Shown: positions 46,940 to 60,036, numbered from the stretch's first letter. The stretch is DNA of 64,000 nucleotides from Armigeres subalbatus (GCF_024139115.2 NC_085139.1:73141203-73205202); one strand, 5' to 3'. Made by a program: numbers and translations. Notes: generated by a model not told the origin, from the sequence alone.

Positions 46940-47878
46940 NNNNNNNNNNNNNNNNNNNNNNNNNNNNNNNNNNNNNNNNNNNNNNNNNNNNNNNNNNNNN
47001 NNNNNNNNNNNNNNNNNNNNNNNNNNNNNNNNNNNNNNNNNNNNNNNNNNNNNNNNNNNNNNNNNNNNNNNNNNNNNNNNNNNNNNNNNNNNNNNNNNNN
47101 NNNNNNNNNNNNNNNNNNNNNNNNNNNNNNNNNNNNNNNNNNNNNNNNNNNNNNNNNNNNNNNNNNNNNNNNNNNNNNNNNNNNNNNNNNNNNNNNNNNN
47201 NNNNNNNNNNNNNNNNNNNNNNNNNNNNNNNNNNNNNNNNNNNNNNNNNNNNNNNNNNNNNNNNNNNNNNNNNNNNNNNNNNNNNNNNNNNNNNNNNNNN
47301 NNNNNNNNNNNNNNNNNNNNNNNNNNNNNNNNNNNNNNNNNNNNNNNNNNNNNNNNNNNNNNNNNNNNNNNNNNNNNNNNNNNNNNNNNNNNNNNNNNNN
47401 NNNNNNNNNNNNNNNNNNNNNNNNNNNNNNNNNNNNNNNNNNNNNNNNNNNNNNNNNNNNNNNNNNNNNNNNNNNNNNNNNNNNNNNNNNNNNNNNNNNN
47501 NNNNNNNNNNNNNNNNNNNNNNNNNNNNNNNNNNNNNNNNNNNNNNNNNNNNNNNNNNNNNNNNNNNNNNNNNNNNNNNNNNNNNNNNNNNNNNNNNNNN
47601 NNNNNNNNNNNNNNNNNNNNNNNNNNNNNNNNNNNNNNNNNNNNNNNNNNNNNNNNNNNNNNNNNNNNNNNNNNNNNNNNNNNNNNNNNNNNNNNNNNNN
47701 NNNNNNNNNNNNNNNNNNNNNNNNNNNNNNNNNNNNNNNNNNNNNNNNNNNNNNNNNNNNNNNNNNNNNNNNNNNNNNNNNNNNNNNNNNNNNNNNNNNN
47801 NNNNNNNNNNNNNNNNNNNNNNNNNNNNNNNNNNNNNNNNNNNNNNNNNNNNNNNNNNNNNNNNNNNNNNNNNNNNNN
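46940..47878. other. Assembly gap (939 N)
   Basis: An unbroken run of N. By alignment of the flanking duplicate, its left edge corresponds to about position 50137 of copy 2. That is close to where the 10-11 bp satellite starts there. Confidence 1.
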
Positions 47879-47939
47879 ATAGTGAAAGATCAAAAGAAGG
47901 AAAGAACTGATAATACGTAACTGAACGAAGTACACTGAT

Positions 47940-50070
47940 TGCAGATCAAAAGCCAATTCCTCGGAGGGCAATACTTCTTCCCGGGATGACTTCCGACTGC
48001 ATATGCAATCACCTCGATGCCTTAGATCAGCACGGACGCAAAATGCTTCCTTCTAAAAAATATCCGCTTCCCACCCAGAAACCGCACTATGCAGAAAAGT
48101 TTCCAACATTTCCGCAGCAAAGAGAAAGTTCGCTGGTTTTCCGTTCCCGGTACATATTTCTATACCCCGAGGAATCAACTGTTCTCTCCACCTCAAAACG
48201 ATGTAGTCATCGTAAGCGTTTCTATATCCACTTCTCTGCATGTGGCACCCCTCTAATATTGCACATTATCACCGTCGCAAAGGGGTTGTGGGATGGGGAG
48301 CCGAGAACCGAAAAGGTGGGATCCGTATCCTGCTTTTCGGCACCAGCTGCCTGCCTGCTCAGGGTAAGCTCCACAGTTTGTTCGTCATCCCTCAAGTAGC
48401 CCGTTCCCGTCGCGCCGCGTCGCGTCGGGTCGACACATAATGGAAAAATAAATTGAAAGAATAAAACTTTTATGCTGCGAGTATGTTGCAGCAGTCGTTG
48501 TTTGTCGGAAATGTCTACTGCAGTCTATGTGTGAAGGAACTTACACAGAGTATGGAAAACGTTTTCTTCAGATTTGAAATTCGAAAAAATAAGCTGAATG
48601 TTGCCACCGAATCCTTTTCAATGTTTCCTACTTATTCTACTATTTTGTTGTTTGTTATTTTGTTCTAAAAATTTTTCTGTTTTTAACTTTTGTAATTTAT
48701 TTCAATTTACTTCCAATTTACTTACAGTATTTATTATACTGTATTTCATATTTTTATTGCTTCTGAGCAAAATATTCAAAAAAAATTTTTTTTCTTCAAT
48801 TCTCCCACATTGTTTGGCTTTCTCGAATGAAACTTCGATGGGAGACAGGAAGGGTCAATCTCCATTGTTTTCTATCTCTCGGATTGGTCGCTGTGTATCG
48901 ACTTGCGATAAATTTCAGTATGAGAATTGAGTTATCATCGCGGATATTTCACAAATCCACATCTGATATTCCATCTTTTCTAAGCGATAACTTAATTTTG
49001 ATAAATTTGTTAATGTTTTTATATTGGAGAATTTTAGATTCATTTTCCATAACCTCCATAAGATTATCTATCCGTTGAAAAGTTTCCATATCCAAAACAT
49101 AACAGATAGAACATGAAAGCAACGGAAGATGTACTCACTATGTAACCATTCGCTCGCTTTCTTCGGGAACGGTTCCTCCCCATTCCTTCCGGGACAACGA
49201 GCCAACCTCCTGAGCAATGGAATCTTTTTATTACGCCAATTTTTCCTTCGGAACAACTTGGCGCTCATACATGGTGATATGCTGCAGGATAGAACAGCAG
49301 ACAGTAGAGAATACTCCCATGCGCGAGATATGGCTGGCAAATAATCTTCGTTTCGAGAAAAAAAACGTGAGCAAGCCAAGAATAAATAGGTTCACAAAAA
49401 AATATTCACATGTCACTGTAGCGGCACGGTGGTTTCTTACTTCCCCTCCCTCATACACAATTGGTACGAATCTCGTGATGGGTTTGCTTTCAGATCTCAT
49501 GTCGAGCGGAGCAGTGTCTTCGATAATAGCATTGGATTCGTAGGAAGTACTGCTGCTGCCGCTCTCGAAACAGTTTACGCGGATAAAGAATTCCTCGTAG
49601 TCTCAGATCGAGAAAAGCGAAGGATTATTGGATGGATGATTGCGCTTCCGGTGCCGAGTTGTAGGTTGATGAAATATTTGCAGAAGCAATGGAAACTCGT
49701 AGCGTTTGTGAATTTTTCATCCGTGATTACGCGAGTAAACAAAAAGCGAATTTATTTCAAAATGATTTAATGTTAAAACGTGATGGAATTATAGAGAGCG
49801 AAATCTGATGCAAGTGGGAGAAACAGCACTCGAAATTGGGTGAAATTGAATAAAATGAAATAGCGGAAAAACATTGAAAATTATCACCAAAACAAATGAC
49901 AGAACCAAATGGGTGAAATGTAAATATTTTATCGGAAGGTACAAATTTCTGAGAAAAGTTGAGATACATTTTTAGGAAGAACTTAAAGAACTAAAAACAC
50001 AAAAAGAACTGAAAGAACTGAATAGAACTGAACTTAATGAACTGAAAAAGCTTAATGAGCTGAAAAGAAA
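47940..50070 (+). repeat. Segmental duplication, copy 2
   Basis: It is collinear with 44706-46935. A GAACTGATAATACGTAACTGAACGAAG-like tract precedes it at 47895-47935, matching the GAACTGAAA-rich tail of copy 1; this fits a tandem duplication. Copy-specific differences include ACTGTTAATGGACAG against ATCAGCACGGACGC near the start. The GAACTGAAA-type tail (49975-50065) is followed directly by the 10-11 bp satellite. Confidence 0.9.
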
Positions 50071-50096
50071 ACCGTCGTTTGGCCGAAAGCCAAAGC

Positions 50097-53000
50097 AATC
50101 CATTCCAAATCCAATCCAAATCCGATCTAAATCCAGTCAGTCAGGCCCAGTCAAATTCAGTCCAAATCAATCAAATCGGTCCAAATCCAGTCAAGTCCGG
50201 TCCAGATCCAGTCAAATCCGAAGCCAAATCCGGTCCAGGTCAGTCCAAATCAGTCCAAATTGAGTCCAGATCCAGATCGGATCAGATCCAAGGCCAATCT
50301 AAGTCATCAGTCAAATCCAGTCCAGTCAATCCAGATCCAGTCAGTCAAGTCCAAGTCAGATCCAGTCCAGATCAGTCCAAATCCAGTCCAGATCAGTCCA
50401 GATCCAGTCCAGGTCAGTCCAAATCCGAAGTCAGATCCAGTCAGAGTCAGTCCCAGTCCAGTCCCAATCAAGTCCAAATCCAGTCCAAATCCAGTCCAAA
50501 TCTAGTCCAAATCGAAGTCAGAGTCAGTCCAGGTCCAGTCCAGGTCAGTCCAGATCCGGTCAAGTCAGTCCAAGTCAAGTCCAGATCCAGTCCAAGTCAG
50601 TCCAAATCAGTCCAGATCCAGTCAGTCAGTCCAGGTCCAGTCCAGGTCAGTCGAGTCCAGTCAGGTCAGTCAAATCCAGTCAGGTCAGTCAGGTCAATTC
50701 AGATCCAGGTCAGGTCAAGTCCAGGTCCAGTCCAGGTCGGTCCAGGTCGGTCCAGAGGTCAGTCCAGGTCGGTCAGGTCCAGTCCAGATCCAGTCCAGGT
50801 CAGTCCAGGTCAGTCCAGGTCAGTCAGATCAGTCCAGATCCAGTCCAGGTCAGTCCAGGTCAGTCAGGTCAGTCAGGTCAGTCCAGGTCAGTCCAGTCAG
50901 TCAGATCAGTCAGTCAGGTCAGTCCAGATCCAGTCCAGGTCCAGTCAGATCAGTCCAGGTCGGTCAGGTCAGTCCAGATCCAGTCAGTCCAGTCCAGATC
51001 CAGTCAGGTCAGTCAGATCCAGTCAGGTCCAGTCCAGGTCGGTCCAGATCAGTCCAGATCGAGTCAGATCCAGTCCAGTCAGTCCAGAGTCAGTCCAGTC
51101 AGTCAGGTCCAGTCAGTCCAGTCAAGTCAGTCCAGGTCAGTCCAGATCCAGTCCAGATCCAGTCCAGATCAGTCCAGATCCAGGTCAGTCCAGGTCAGTC
51201 CAGATCCAGTCAGGTCAGTCCAGATCGGTCAGGTCCGGTCAAGTCAGATCCAGATCAGTCCAGGTCGGTCCGAAGTCGGTCAAGTCAGTCCAGATCCAGT
51301 CCAGGTCAGTCCAGGTCAGTCAGGTCCAGTCCAGGTCAGTCAGGTCAGTCCAGATCCAGTCAGGTCGGTCCAGGTCAGTCCAGGTCAGTCCAGGTCCAGT
51401 CCAGTCGGTCGGGTCCAGGTCAGGTCAGATCGGTCCAGTCGGTCAGATCCAGTCCAGGTCGGTCCAAGTCAGTCCAGATCGGTCAGGTCAGTCCAGGTCA
51501 GTCCAGATCCAGTCCAGATCAGTCCAGATCAGTCCAGATCGGATCCAGGTCAGTCCAGGTCAGTCCAGTCCAGTCAGTCCAGGATCAGTCCAGATCAGTC
51601 CAGGTCGATCCAGTCAGGTCAGTCCAGATCCAGTCCAGATCCAGTCCAGGTCAGTCCAGGTCCAGTCCAGGTCAGTCAGATCCAGTCCAGATCAGTCCAG
51701 ATCCAGTCCAGATCCAGTCCAGTCAGATCCAGTCAGATCCAGTCCAGATCCAGTCCAGATCCAGTCCAGATCCAGTCAGATCCAGTCAGGTCAGTCCAGA
51801 TCCAGTCAGATCCGGTCCAGGTCAGTCCAGATCCAGTCCAGATCCAGTCAGATCAAGTCCAGATCCAGTCCAAGATCAGTCCAGATCCAGTCCAGGTCAG
51901 TCCAGATCCAGTCCAGGTCCAGTCCAAGATCCAGTCAGATCGGTCAGTCAAGTCCAGTCAGTCCAGATCCAGTCCAGATCCAGTCAGGTCGGTCCAGATC
52001 CAGTCCAGATCCAGTCCAGATCCAGTCCAGATCCAGTCCAGGTCAGTCAGGTCGAAGTCCAGATCAGTCCAGGTCGGTCCAGGTCGGTCCAAATCAGTCC
52101 AGATCCAGTCCAGGTCAGTCAGGATGCGGTCAGATCAGTCCAGGTCGGTCCAGATCCAGTCCAAGTCAGTCCAGAGTCAGTCCAGGTCAGTCCAGATCCA
52201 GTCAGGTCAGTCCAAGTCAGTCAGATCGGTCCAGATCCAGTCCAGGTCAGTCCAGATCCAGTCAGGTCAGTCCAGGTCGGTCAGATCCAGTCCAAGGTCC
52301 AGTCCAAGTCAGTCAGATCCAGTCAGATCAGTCCAGGTCCAGTCCAGATCAGTCAGGTCAGTCAGATCCAGTCCAGATCCAGTCCAGATCAGTCCAGATC
52401 AGTCCAGATCAGTCCAGATCCAGTCAGATCCAGTCGATCCAGTCCAGATCCAGTCCAATTCAGTCCAGATCCAGTCGATCCAGTCCAGGTCAGTCCAGAT
52501 CCAGTCAGGTCAGTCCAGATCCAGTCCAGATCCAGTCAGATCAGTCCAGGTCCAGTCCAGATCCAGTCAGGTCAGTCAGGTCAGTCCAGATCCAGTCCAG
52601 ATCCAGTCCAGGTCAGTCCAGGTCAGTCAGGTCAGTCCAGTCAGTCCAGGTCGGTCCAGATCCAGTCCAGGTCAGTCCAGATCAGTCCAGTCCAGTCCAG
52701 ATCCAGTCGGTCAGTCCAGATCCGGTCAGGTCAGTCCAAGTCAGTCAGATCCAGTCCAGATCCAGTCAGTCAGTCCAGGTCCAGTCAGGTCAGTCAGATC
52801 CAGTCAGGTCCAGTCAAGATCAGTCCAGATCCAGTCCAGGTCCAGTCAGATCAGTCCAGGTCAGTCAGATCCAGTCCAGTCAAGTCCAGGTCAGTCCAGA
52901 TCCAGTCAAGGTCAGTCCAAGATCCAGTCCAAGTCAGTCCAGGTCGGTCAGTCGGTCCAGGTCCAGTCAGGTCCAGTCAAATCCAGTCCAGATCCAGTCC

Positions 53001-56000
53001 AGGTCAGTCCAGGTCCAGTCCAGATCGTTCAGGTCCAGTCCAGTCCAGTCAGATCAGTCAGATCAGTCGATCCAGTCCAGATCGGTCAGTCCAGGTCAGT
53101 CCAGATCCAGTCCAGATCAGTCGATCCCGTCCAGATCCAGTCAGGTCCAGTCCAGATCCAGTCAGGTCAGTCCAGGTCAGTCCAGTCCGGGTCAGTCCAG
53201 ATCAATCCAGGTCAGTCCAGGTCGGTCGATCCAGTCCAAGTCAGTCAGTCAAGTCCAGATCCAAGTCCAGATCCAGTCGGAATCCGTCAGGTCAGTCAGA
53301 TCAGTCCAAGTCGGTCCAGATCCAGTCCAAGATCCAGTCCAGGTCAGTCCAGATCAATTCCCAGGTCCAGTCCAGGTCAGATCCAGGATCGGTCAGGTCA
53401 GTCCAGATCCAATCAGGTCAGATCGGATCCAGGTCAGTCCAGTCAGTCCAGATCCAGTCAATCAGTCCAGTCCAAGATCAGTCAGGTCCAGTCAGGTCGG
53501 TCCAGATCAGTCCAGGTCAGTCCAGATCAGTCCAGATCAGTCCAGGTCAGATCCAGTCAGTCAGGTCAGTCCAGATCCAGTCCAGATCCAGTCCAGGTCA
53601 GTCCAGATCCAGTCAGATCCAGTCCAGGTCAGTCGATCCAGTCAGGTCAGTCCAGATCAGTCAGTCAGTCAGATCCAGTCCAGATCAGTCAAGATCCAGT
53701 CCAGATCCAGTCCAGGTCAGTCCAGGTCAGTCAAGGTCAGTCAGATCAGTCAGTCCAGTCAGGTCCAGTCCAGATCAGTCCAAGTCCAGTCCAGTCAGTC
53801 AAGTCCAAGTCGAAATCAATTCAGGTCAGTCCAGATCCAGTCCAGGTCAGTCCAGGTCCAGTCCAGATCCAGTCCAGAGTCAGTCCAGGTCAGTCCAGAT
53901 CCAGTCCAGATCAGTCAGGTCAGTCAGATTCCAGTCCAAGTCAGTCCAGATCCGATCCGGTCCAGATCAGTCCAGATCAGTCGGTCCAGTCCAGTCCAGG
54001 TCAGATCCAGTCAGAGTCCAGTCGATCCAGTCCAGATCCGGTCAGGTCCAGTCCAAGTCGGTCAGGTCCAGTCAGGTCAGTCAGATCTCGGTCAGGTCGA
54101 TCAGGTCAGTCAGATCTAGTCGGTCCAGATCCAGTCCAGATCCAGTCCAGATCCAGTCCAAGTCAGTCCAGTCCAGTCCAGGTCAGTCCAAGATCCGGTC
54201 CAGATCCAGGTCAGATCCAGTCAGTCCAGATCCAGTCCAGGTCAGTCAGGTCAGATCCAGTCAGATCCAGTCAGATCAGTCCAGGTCGGTCCAGGTCGGT
54301 CCAGGTCAGTCCAGATCCAGTCCAGGTCAGTCCAGGTCAGTCAGATCAGTCAGTCCAGATCCAGTCCAGATCCAGTCCAGATCAGTCCAAGTCCAGTCAG
54401 GTCCAATCCAGGTCAGTCAGGTCAGTCCAGATCCAGTCCAGGTCAGATCCAGATCCAGTCCAGATCCAGTCAGATCAGTCCAGATCTAGTCCAGATCAGT
54501 CAGTCAGTCCAGGTCAGTCAGGTCCAGTCCAGATCCAGATCCATCCAGGTCAGTCCAAGTCAGTCCAGGTCAGTCCAGGTCCAGTCCAGGTCAGTCCAGG
54601 TCAGTCCAGATCCAGTCAGGTCCAGTCCAGGTCAGTCCAGGTCAGTCCAGTCGGTCAGATCCAGGTCAAGTCAGTCAGATCAGTCCAGGTCAGTCAGGTC
54701 AGTCCAGGTCAGTCCAGATCCAGTCAGATCCAGTCCAGGTCCAGTCAGATCCAGTCAGTCAGTCCAAGATCCAGTCCAGGTCAGTCCAGATCAGTCAGGT
54801 CAGTCCAGATCCAGTCCAGGTCAGTCCAAGTCAGTCCAGTCCAGATCCAGTCAGGTCAGTCCAGATCCAGTCCAAGATCAGTCCAGTCAGTCCAGATCCA
54901 GTCCAAGATCCAGTCCAGATCCAGTCAGGAGTCCGGTCAGGTCAGTCCAGATTCCAGTCCAGAGTCAGTCCAGTCCAGTCGGTCGGTCCAGTCAGTCAGG
55001 TCAGTCCAGTCAGTCCAGGTCAGTCCAAGTCAATCCAGGTCAGTCCAGATCCAGTCCAGATCCAGTCCAGTCAGTCAGATCGGTCAAGGTCGGTCAGGTC
55101 AGTCCAGGTCAGTCCAGATCCAGTCCAGATCAGTCAGGTCAGTCCAGTCCAGTCAAGTCAGTCCAGATCCAGTCCAGATCCAGTCCAGATCCAGTCCAGG
55201 TCAGTCCAGGTCCAGTCAGATCCAGTCCAGATCCAGTCCCAGATCCAGTCCAGATCCAGTCCAGGTCAGTCAGATCCAGTCCAGGTCCAGTCCAGATCCA
55301 GTCAGGTCAGTCCAGATCCAGTCCAGGTCAGTCAGATCGGTCAGGTCCAGTCCAGATCAGTCCAGGTCAGTCCAGATCCAGTCCAGATCCAGTCCAGATC
55401 CAGTCCAGGTCGGTCCAGATCCAGTCAGGTCAGTCCAGGTCCAGTCCAGATCCAGTCCAGATCCAGTCAGATCGGTCAGGTCAGTCCAGATCCAGTCCAG
55501 TCGGTCCAGATCCAGTCAGGTCCAGTCAGTCCAGTCAGATCCAGTCCAGATCCAGTCCAGGTCAGTCCAGTCCAGTCCAGTCCGGTCAGTCCAAGATCAG
55601 TCCAGGTCAGGTCCAGATCCAGATCCAGATCCAAGTCCAAGTCAGTCCAGTCAGTCCAGGTCAGTCAGATCGGTCCAGGTCGGTCCAGGTCAGTCCAGGT
55701 CAGTCAGATCCAGTCCAGGTCAGTCCAGATCAGATCCAGTCCAGGTCAGTCCAAGGTCAGTCCAGATCAGTCCAGGTCAGTCCAGGTCAGTCCAGGTCAG
55801 TCCAGGTCAGTCCAGGTCCAGTCAGGTCAGTCCAGGTCAGTCAGTCAGTCAGATCCAGTCAGATCCAGATCAAGTCCAGTCGATCAGGTCCAGTCGATCA
55901 GGTCAGATCCAGGTCAGATCCAGATCAGTCCAGGTCAGTCAGGTCAGTCCAGATCCAGTCCAGATCCAGTCCAGGTCAGTCCAGTCCAGTCCAGATCAGG

Positions 56001-59000
56001 TCAGTCAAGGTCAGTCCAAGTCAGATCAAGTCAGTCAGATCCAGTCCAAGTCAGTCCAGTCGGTCAGGTCAGTCCAGATCCAGTCCAGGTCGGTCCAGAT
56101 CAGCTCCAGATCGATCCAGGTCAGCTCCAGGTCCAGTCCAGTCAGGTCAGTCCAGATCCAGTCCAGATCGGTCCAGTCAGTCCAGATCCAGTCAGATCAG
56201 TCAGTCCAGTCCAATCGATCGATCAGTCCAGGTCAGTCCAGATCCAGTCCAGATCCAGTCCAGATCCAGTCCAGATCCAGTCCAGGTCAGTCCAAATCCA
56301 GTCCAGGTCAGTCCAGGTCAGTCAGATCAGTCCAGATCCAGTCAGATCAGTCCAGATCCAGTCCAGGTCAGTCCAGATCCAGTCAGATCCAGTCCAGTCC
56401 AGTCGATCCAGGTCCAGGTCAGTCCAGATCAGTCGATCCAGTCCAGGTCAGATCCAGTCAGTCAGTCCAGTCAGGTCAGGTCAGTCCAGATCCAGTCAGG
56501 TCAGTCAAGATCCAGTCCAGGTCGGTCAGGTCAGTCCCAGGTCAGTCAGATCCAGTCAGGTCAGTCCAGAGTCAGTCCAGATCCAGTCCAGTCGGTCAAG
56601 TCGGTCAGGTCAGTCAGGTCGGTCAGGTCAGTCAGGTCAGTCCAGGTCCAGTCCAGGTCAGTCAGGTCGGATCAGGTCAGTCCAGTCCAGTCAGGTCCAG
56701 TCAAGATCCAGTCCAGAGTCAGTCAGATCCAGTCCAGATCAGTCAGGTCAATCCAAATCCAATCCAAGTCAGTCCAAATCAATCAGTCCAGATCAGTCAA
56801 GATCCAGTCAAATCCAGTCCAGGTCAGTCCAGATCCAGTCCAGGTCCAAATTCGATCCAGTCAGTCAGGTCAGTCCAAGATCCAGTCCCAGGTCAGATCC
56901 AGTCCAGATCCGGTCCAGATCAGTCCAGGTCAGTCCAGGTCCAGTCCAAGTCAGTCAGGTCCAGTCCAGATCCAGTCCAGGTCAGTCCAGATCCAGTCAG
57001 ATTCCAGTCCAGATCCGGTCAGATCAGTCCAGGTCAAGTCCAGGTCAGTCAGGTCGGTCCAAGTCAGTCCAGATCCAGGTCCAGGTCAAGTCAGAGTTCA
57101 GATCCGGTCAGTCAAGTCAGTCCGATCCAGTCCAAGTCCAGTTCAAGTCCAGGTCAAGATCCGGTCCAGGTCAGCTCAAGGTCGGCTCAGAATTCCAGGT
57201 CAGCTCCAAAGATCCAGATCAAGTCCAGGTCAGATTCAGATCAGTTCAAAGTCAGTTCCAGATCCAGTCCAGATCAGTCCAAATCCAGTCCAGATCAATT
57301 GATCAAATCCAGGTCGGTCAGTCAGTCTCGGTCCAGTCTCGGTCAAGATCGAGTCCAGATCCAGTCAGATCCAGTCAGATCAGTCCAAGATCAGTCAGAT
57401 CCAGTCCAGATCAGGTCAGTCCAGATCCGGTCAGATCCAGTCCAGGTCAGTCCAAGTCCAGTCAGGTCCAGTCCAGGTCGGTCAGGTCAGTCCAGATCCA
57501 GTCAGATCCAGTCCAGATCAGTCCAGTCAAGTCCAGGTCAGTCCAGATCCAGTCCAAGTCAGTCCAGTTCAGTCCAGATCCAAGATCAGTCCAGATCAAG
57601 TCAGTCCAGATCGGTTCAGGTCCAGTCCAGATCCAGTCTCCAGTCCAGAGTCAGTCAGGTCAGTCCAGTCCGGTCCAGGTCAGATCCAGTCCAGATCCAG
57701 TCAGTCCAGGTCAGTCCAGGTCAGTTCAGATCGAGTCAGATACCAGTCCAGATCCAGTCAGATCCAGGTTCAGGTCAGTCAGTCCAGGTCGAGTCCAGAT
57801 CCAGTCAGGTCAGTCAGATCAGTCAGGTCAGTCAGATCAGTCCAGATCCAGTCCAGATCCAGTCAGGTCCAGTCCAGGTCGGTCCAGATCCAGTCCAAGA
57901 TCCAGTCCAGATCCAGTCCAGATCGGTCCAGATCAGTCAAGATCAGTCCAGATCCAGATCAGGTCGGTTCCAGGTCAGTCCAGATCAGTCCAGATCCAGT
58001 CCAGGTCAGTCCCAAGTCAGTCAGATCCAGTCAGGCCCAGTCCAGGTCAGTCCAGGTCAGTCAGATCCAAGTCCAGATCAGTCAGAGTCAGTCCAGGTCA
58101 GGTCAGATCGATCCAGTCAGTCCAGTTCCAGGTCAAGTCCAGTCAGTCAGATCCAGTTCAGGTCAGTCCAGATCGGTCAGATCAGTCCAGGTCAGTCCAG
58201 GTCAGTCAAGGTCAGTCCAGGTCCAGTCCAGATCCAGTCCAAGATCCAGTCCAGATCCAGTCAAGATCCAGTCCAGGTCGATCCAGGTCAGTCCAAGATC
58301 AGTCAGGTCAGTCCCAGGTCGGTCAGATCCAGTCCAGATCCAGTCCAGATCCAGTCCAGATCCAGTCCAGGTCAGTCCAGATCGGTCAGTCCAGATCAGT
58401 CCAGATCCAGTCCAGGTCCAGTCCAAGGTCAGTTCAGATCCAGTCCAGAGTTCAAGTCAGTCAAGATCCAGTCCAGATCCAGTCAGATCGATCAGTCCGA
58501 TCCAGATCCGGTCAAGTCAGTCCGATCAGTCCAGGTCCAGGTCCAAGATCCAGTCCAGATCAGTCAAGTCCAGTCAGAGTCCAGTCCAGTCGGTCAAGGT
58601 CAGTCCAAGTCCAGAGTCCAGGTCCAGTCCAAGATCCAGTCCAGGTCAGTCCAGGTCCAGTCAGTCCAGATCCAGGTCGATCCAGTCAGATCCAGTCCAG
58701 ATCCAGTCCAGATCCAGTCCAGGTCAGTCCAGAGTCAGTCAGATCCAGTCCAGGTCGGGTCAGGTCAGTCAGGTCCAGTCCAGGTCAGTCAAATCCAGTC
58801 CAGGTCCAGTCCAGATCCGGTCAGGTTCAGTCCAGGTCAGATCCAAGAGTCAGTCCAGATCAGTCCAGATCAGTTCAGATCCAGTCCAGGTCAGGTCAGA
58901 TCCAGTCCAGATCAGTCCAAGTCAGTCCAGATCCAGTCCAGATCCAGTCCAGATCCAGTCCAGGTCAATTCCAGATCGGATCAGTCCAGTCAGTCCAGAT

Positions 59001-59404
59001 CCAGTCAGATCAGGTCCAGTCCAAGTCAGTCCAGGTCAGTCAGATCCAGTCAGATCAGATCCAGTCAGGCCCAGTCCAGATCGAGTCAGATCCAGTCCAG
59101 GTCCAGTCAGGTCAGTCAGGTCCAGATACAGATCCAGATCAGTCCAAGTCGATCAGTCAGGTCAGTTTCAGTCCAGTCAGATCGGTCAGTCGGTTCAGAT
59201 CCAGTTCAGGTCCAGTCCAAGTCAGTCCAGGTCAATCCAGATCCAGGTCAGGTCGGTCAGATCCAGTCCAAGTCCAATCCAAATCAGTCAATCCAGTCAA
59301 TCCAGTCCAGTCAAATCCAATCCAGTCAATCCAAATCAATCAAATCAATCCAAGTCAATCCAAATCCAATCCAAATCCAATCCAAATCCAATCCAAATCC
59401 AATT
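50097..59404 (+). repeat. Giant 10-11 bp satellite array (AGTCCAGATCC / AGGTCAGTCC)
   Basis: The array is 9.3 kb of two interleaved units, AGTCCAGATCC (11 bases) and AGTCCAGGTC (10 bases), with shorter GGTC or AGTC deletions. Both edges (50097-50300 and 59250-59404) are made of AATCCAAATCC variants instead. Neither strand of the unit contains a stop in any frame, so frames of 1346 codons (50079-54119) and 2429 codons (52124-59413) overlap in different frames. They read only S, P, V, Q, I, R, D, G and K. I do not call them genes. Confidence 0.97.
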
Positions 59405-60036
59405 TATTGCTAATGATATACAGAAGCAAGGACTTGAGTACTGAAAAACTTAAAGAACCAAAATTCTGAGAAAATGAGGAACTAAAATATGTTGTCGTTT
59501 TCGACTACTGAAGGGTGAAATTATGTCCCCTCTGGTGAATTTTCTTCATTTTGGCTTTCTCGGTGGTATCCTGTTACACATGCTGCATCAGACTACATCC
59601 AAAGAAGTACAAGATTGATTGCTACAATTGGTTTCATCACGTAGCAGTACTTCAATTTCAAATGTATGAATTCGCAGAATCTGTGTGGCTCGAAGCAGTC
59701 ATCTTCGCTATTACTAGTCCTGCTTGAAACTTCATGCTGAGGGAATTTCTCCAAAAAATATGAATATTCTTTATATAACCTGTTGTGACTATTTTTGACC
59801 AAGCGAAGTTGTTTTTATTTCTCAGAACTTGGCGAGAGCAAGTAACAAATTATATGAGCGAGTTTGTTCTTACCATTGCAAAGAATTATTACAAAAATGC
59901 TTTTTTTTCTTACTTACTTTGTGTAAGATACGTCACGATTAAAAAAAAATAAAAATATCCATCTACCAATTATGAAACCTTTCCCAGTCCTATGAATTGT
60001 TATTTGTGACAATCGAACCCAACCACCACCTGTAGC
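59405..60036. other. Unique AT-rich spacer, nothing recognised
   Basis: No gene or repeat terminus is seen. The first 40 bases after the array resemble the GAACTTAAAGAACC-type sequence on its left flank. Confidence 0.4.

Noticed and set aside
46562..47971. 469-codon reverse-strand open frame across the N run
   Set aside because: Most of it is N; it exists only because gaps contain no stops.
50079..59413. Giant Ser/Gln/Pro/Val-rich proteins of 1346 and 2429 codons
   Set aside because: Stop-free short unit, overlapping frames on the same strand and also open on the other strand. Compositional artefact.
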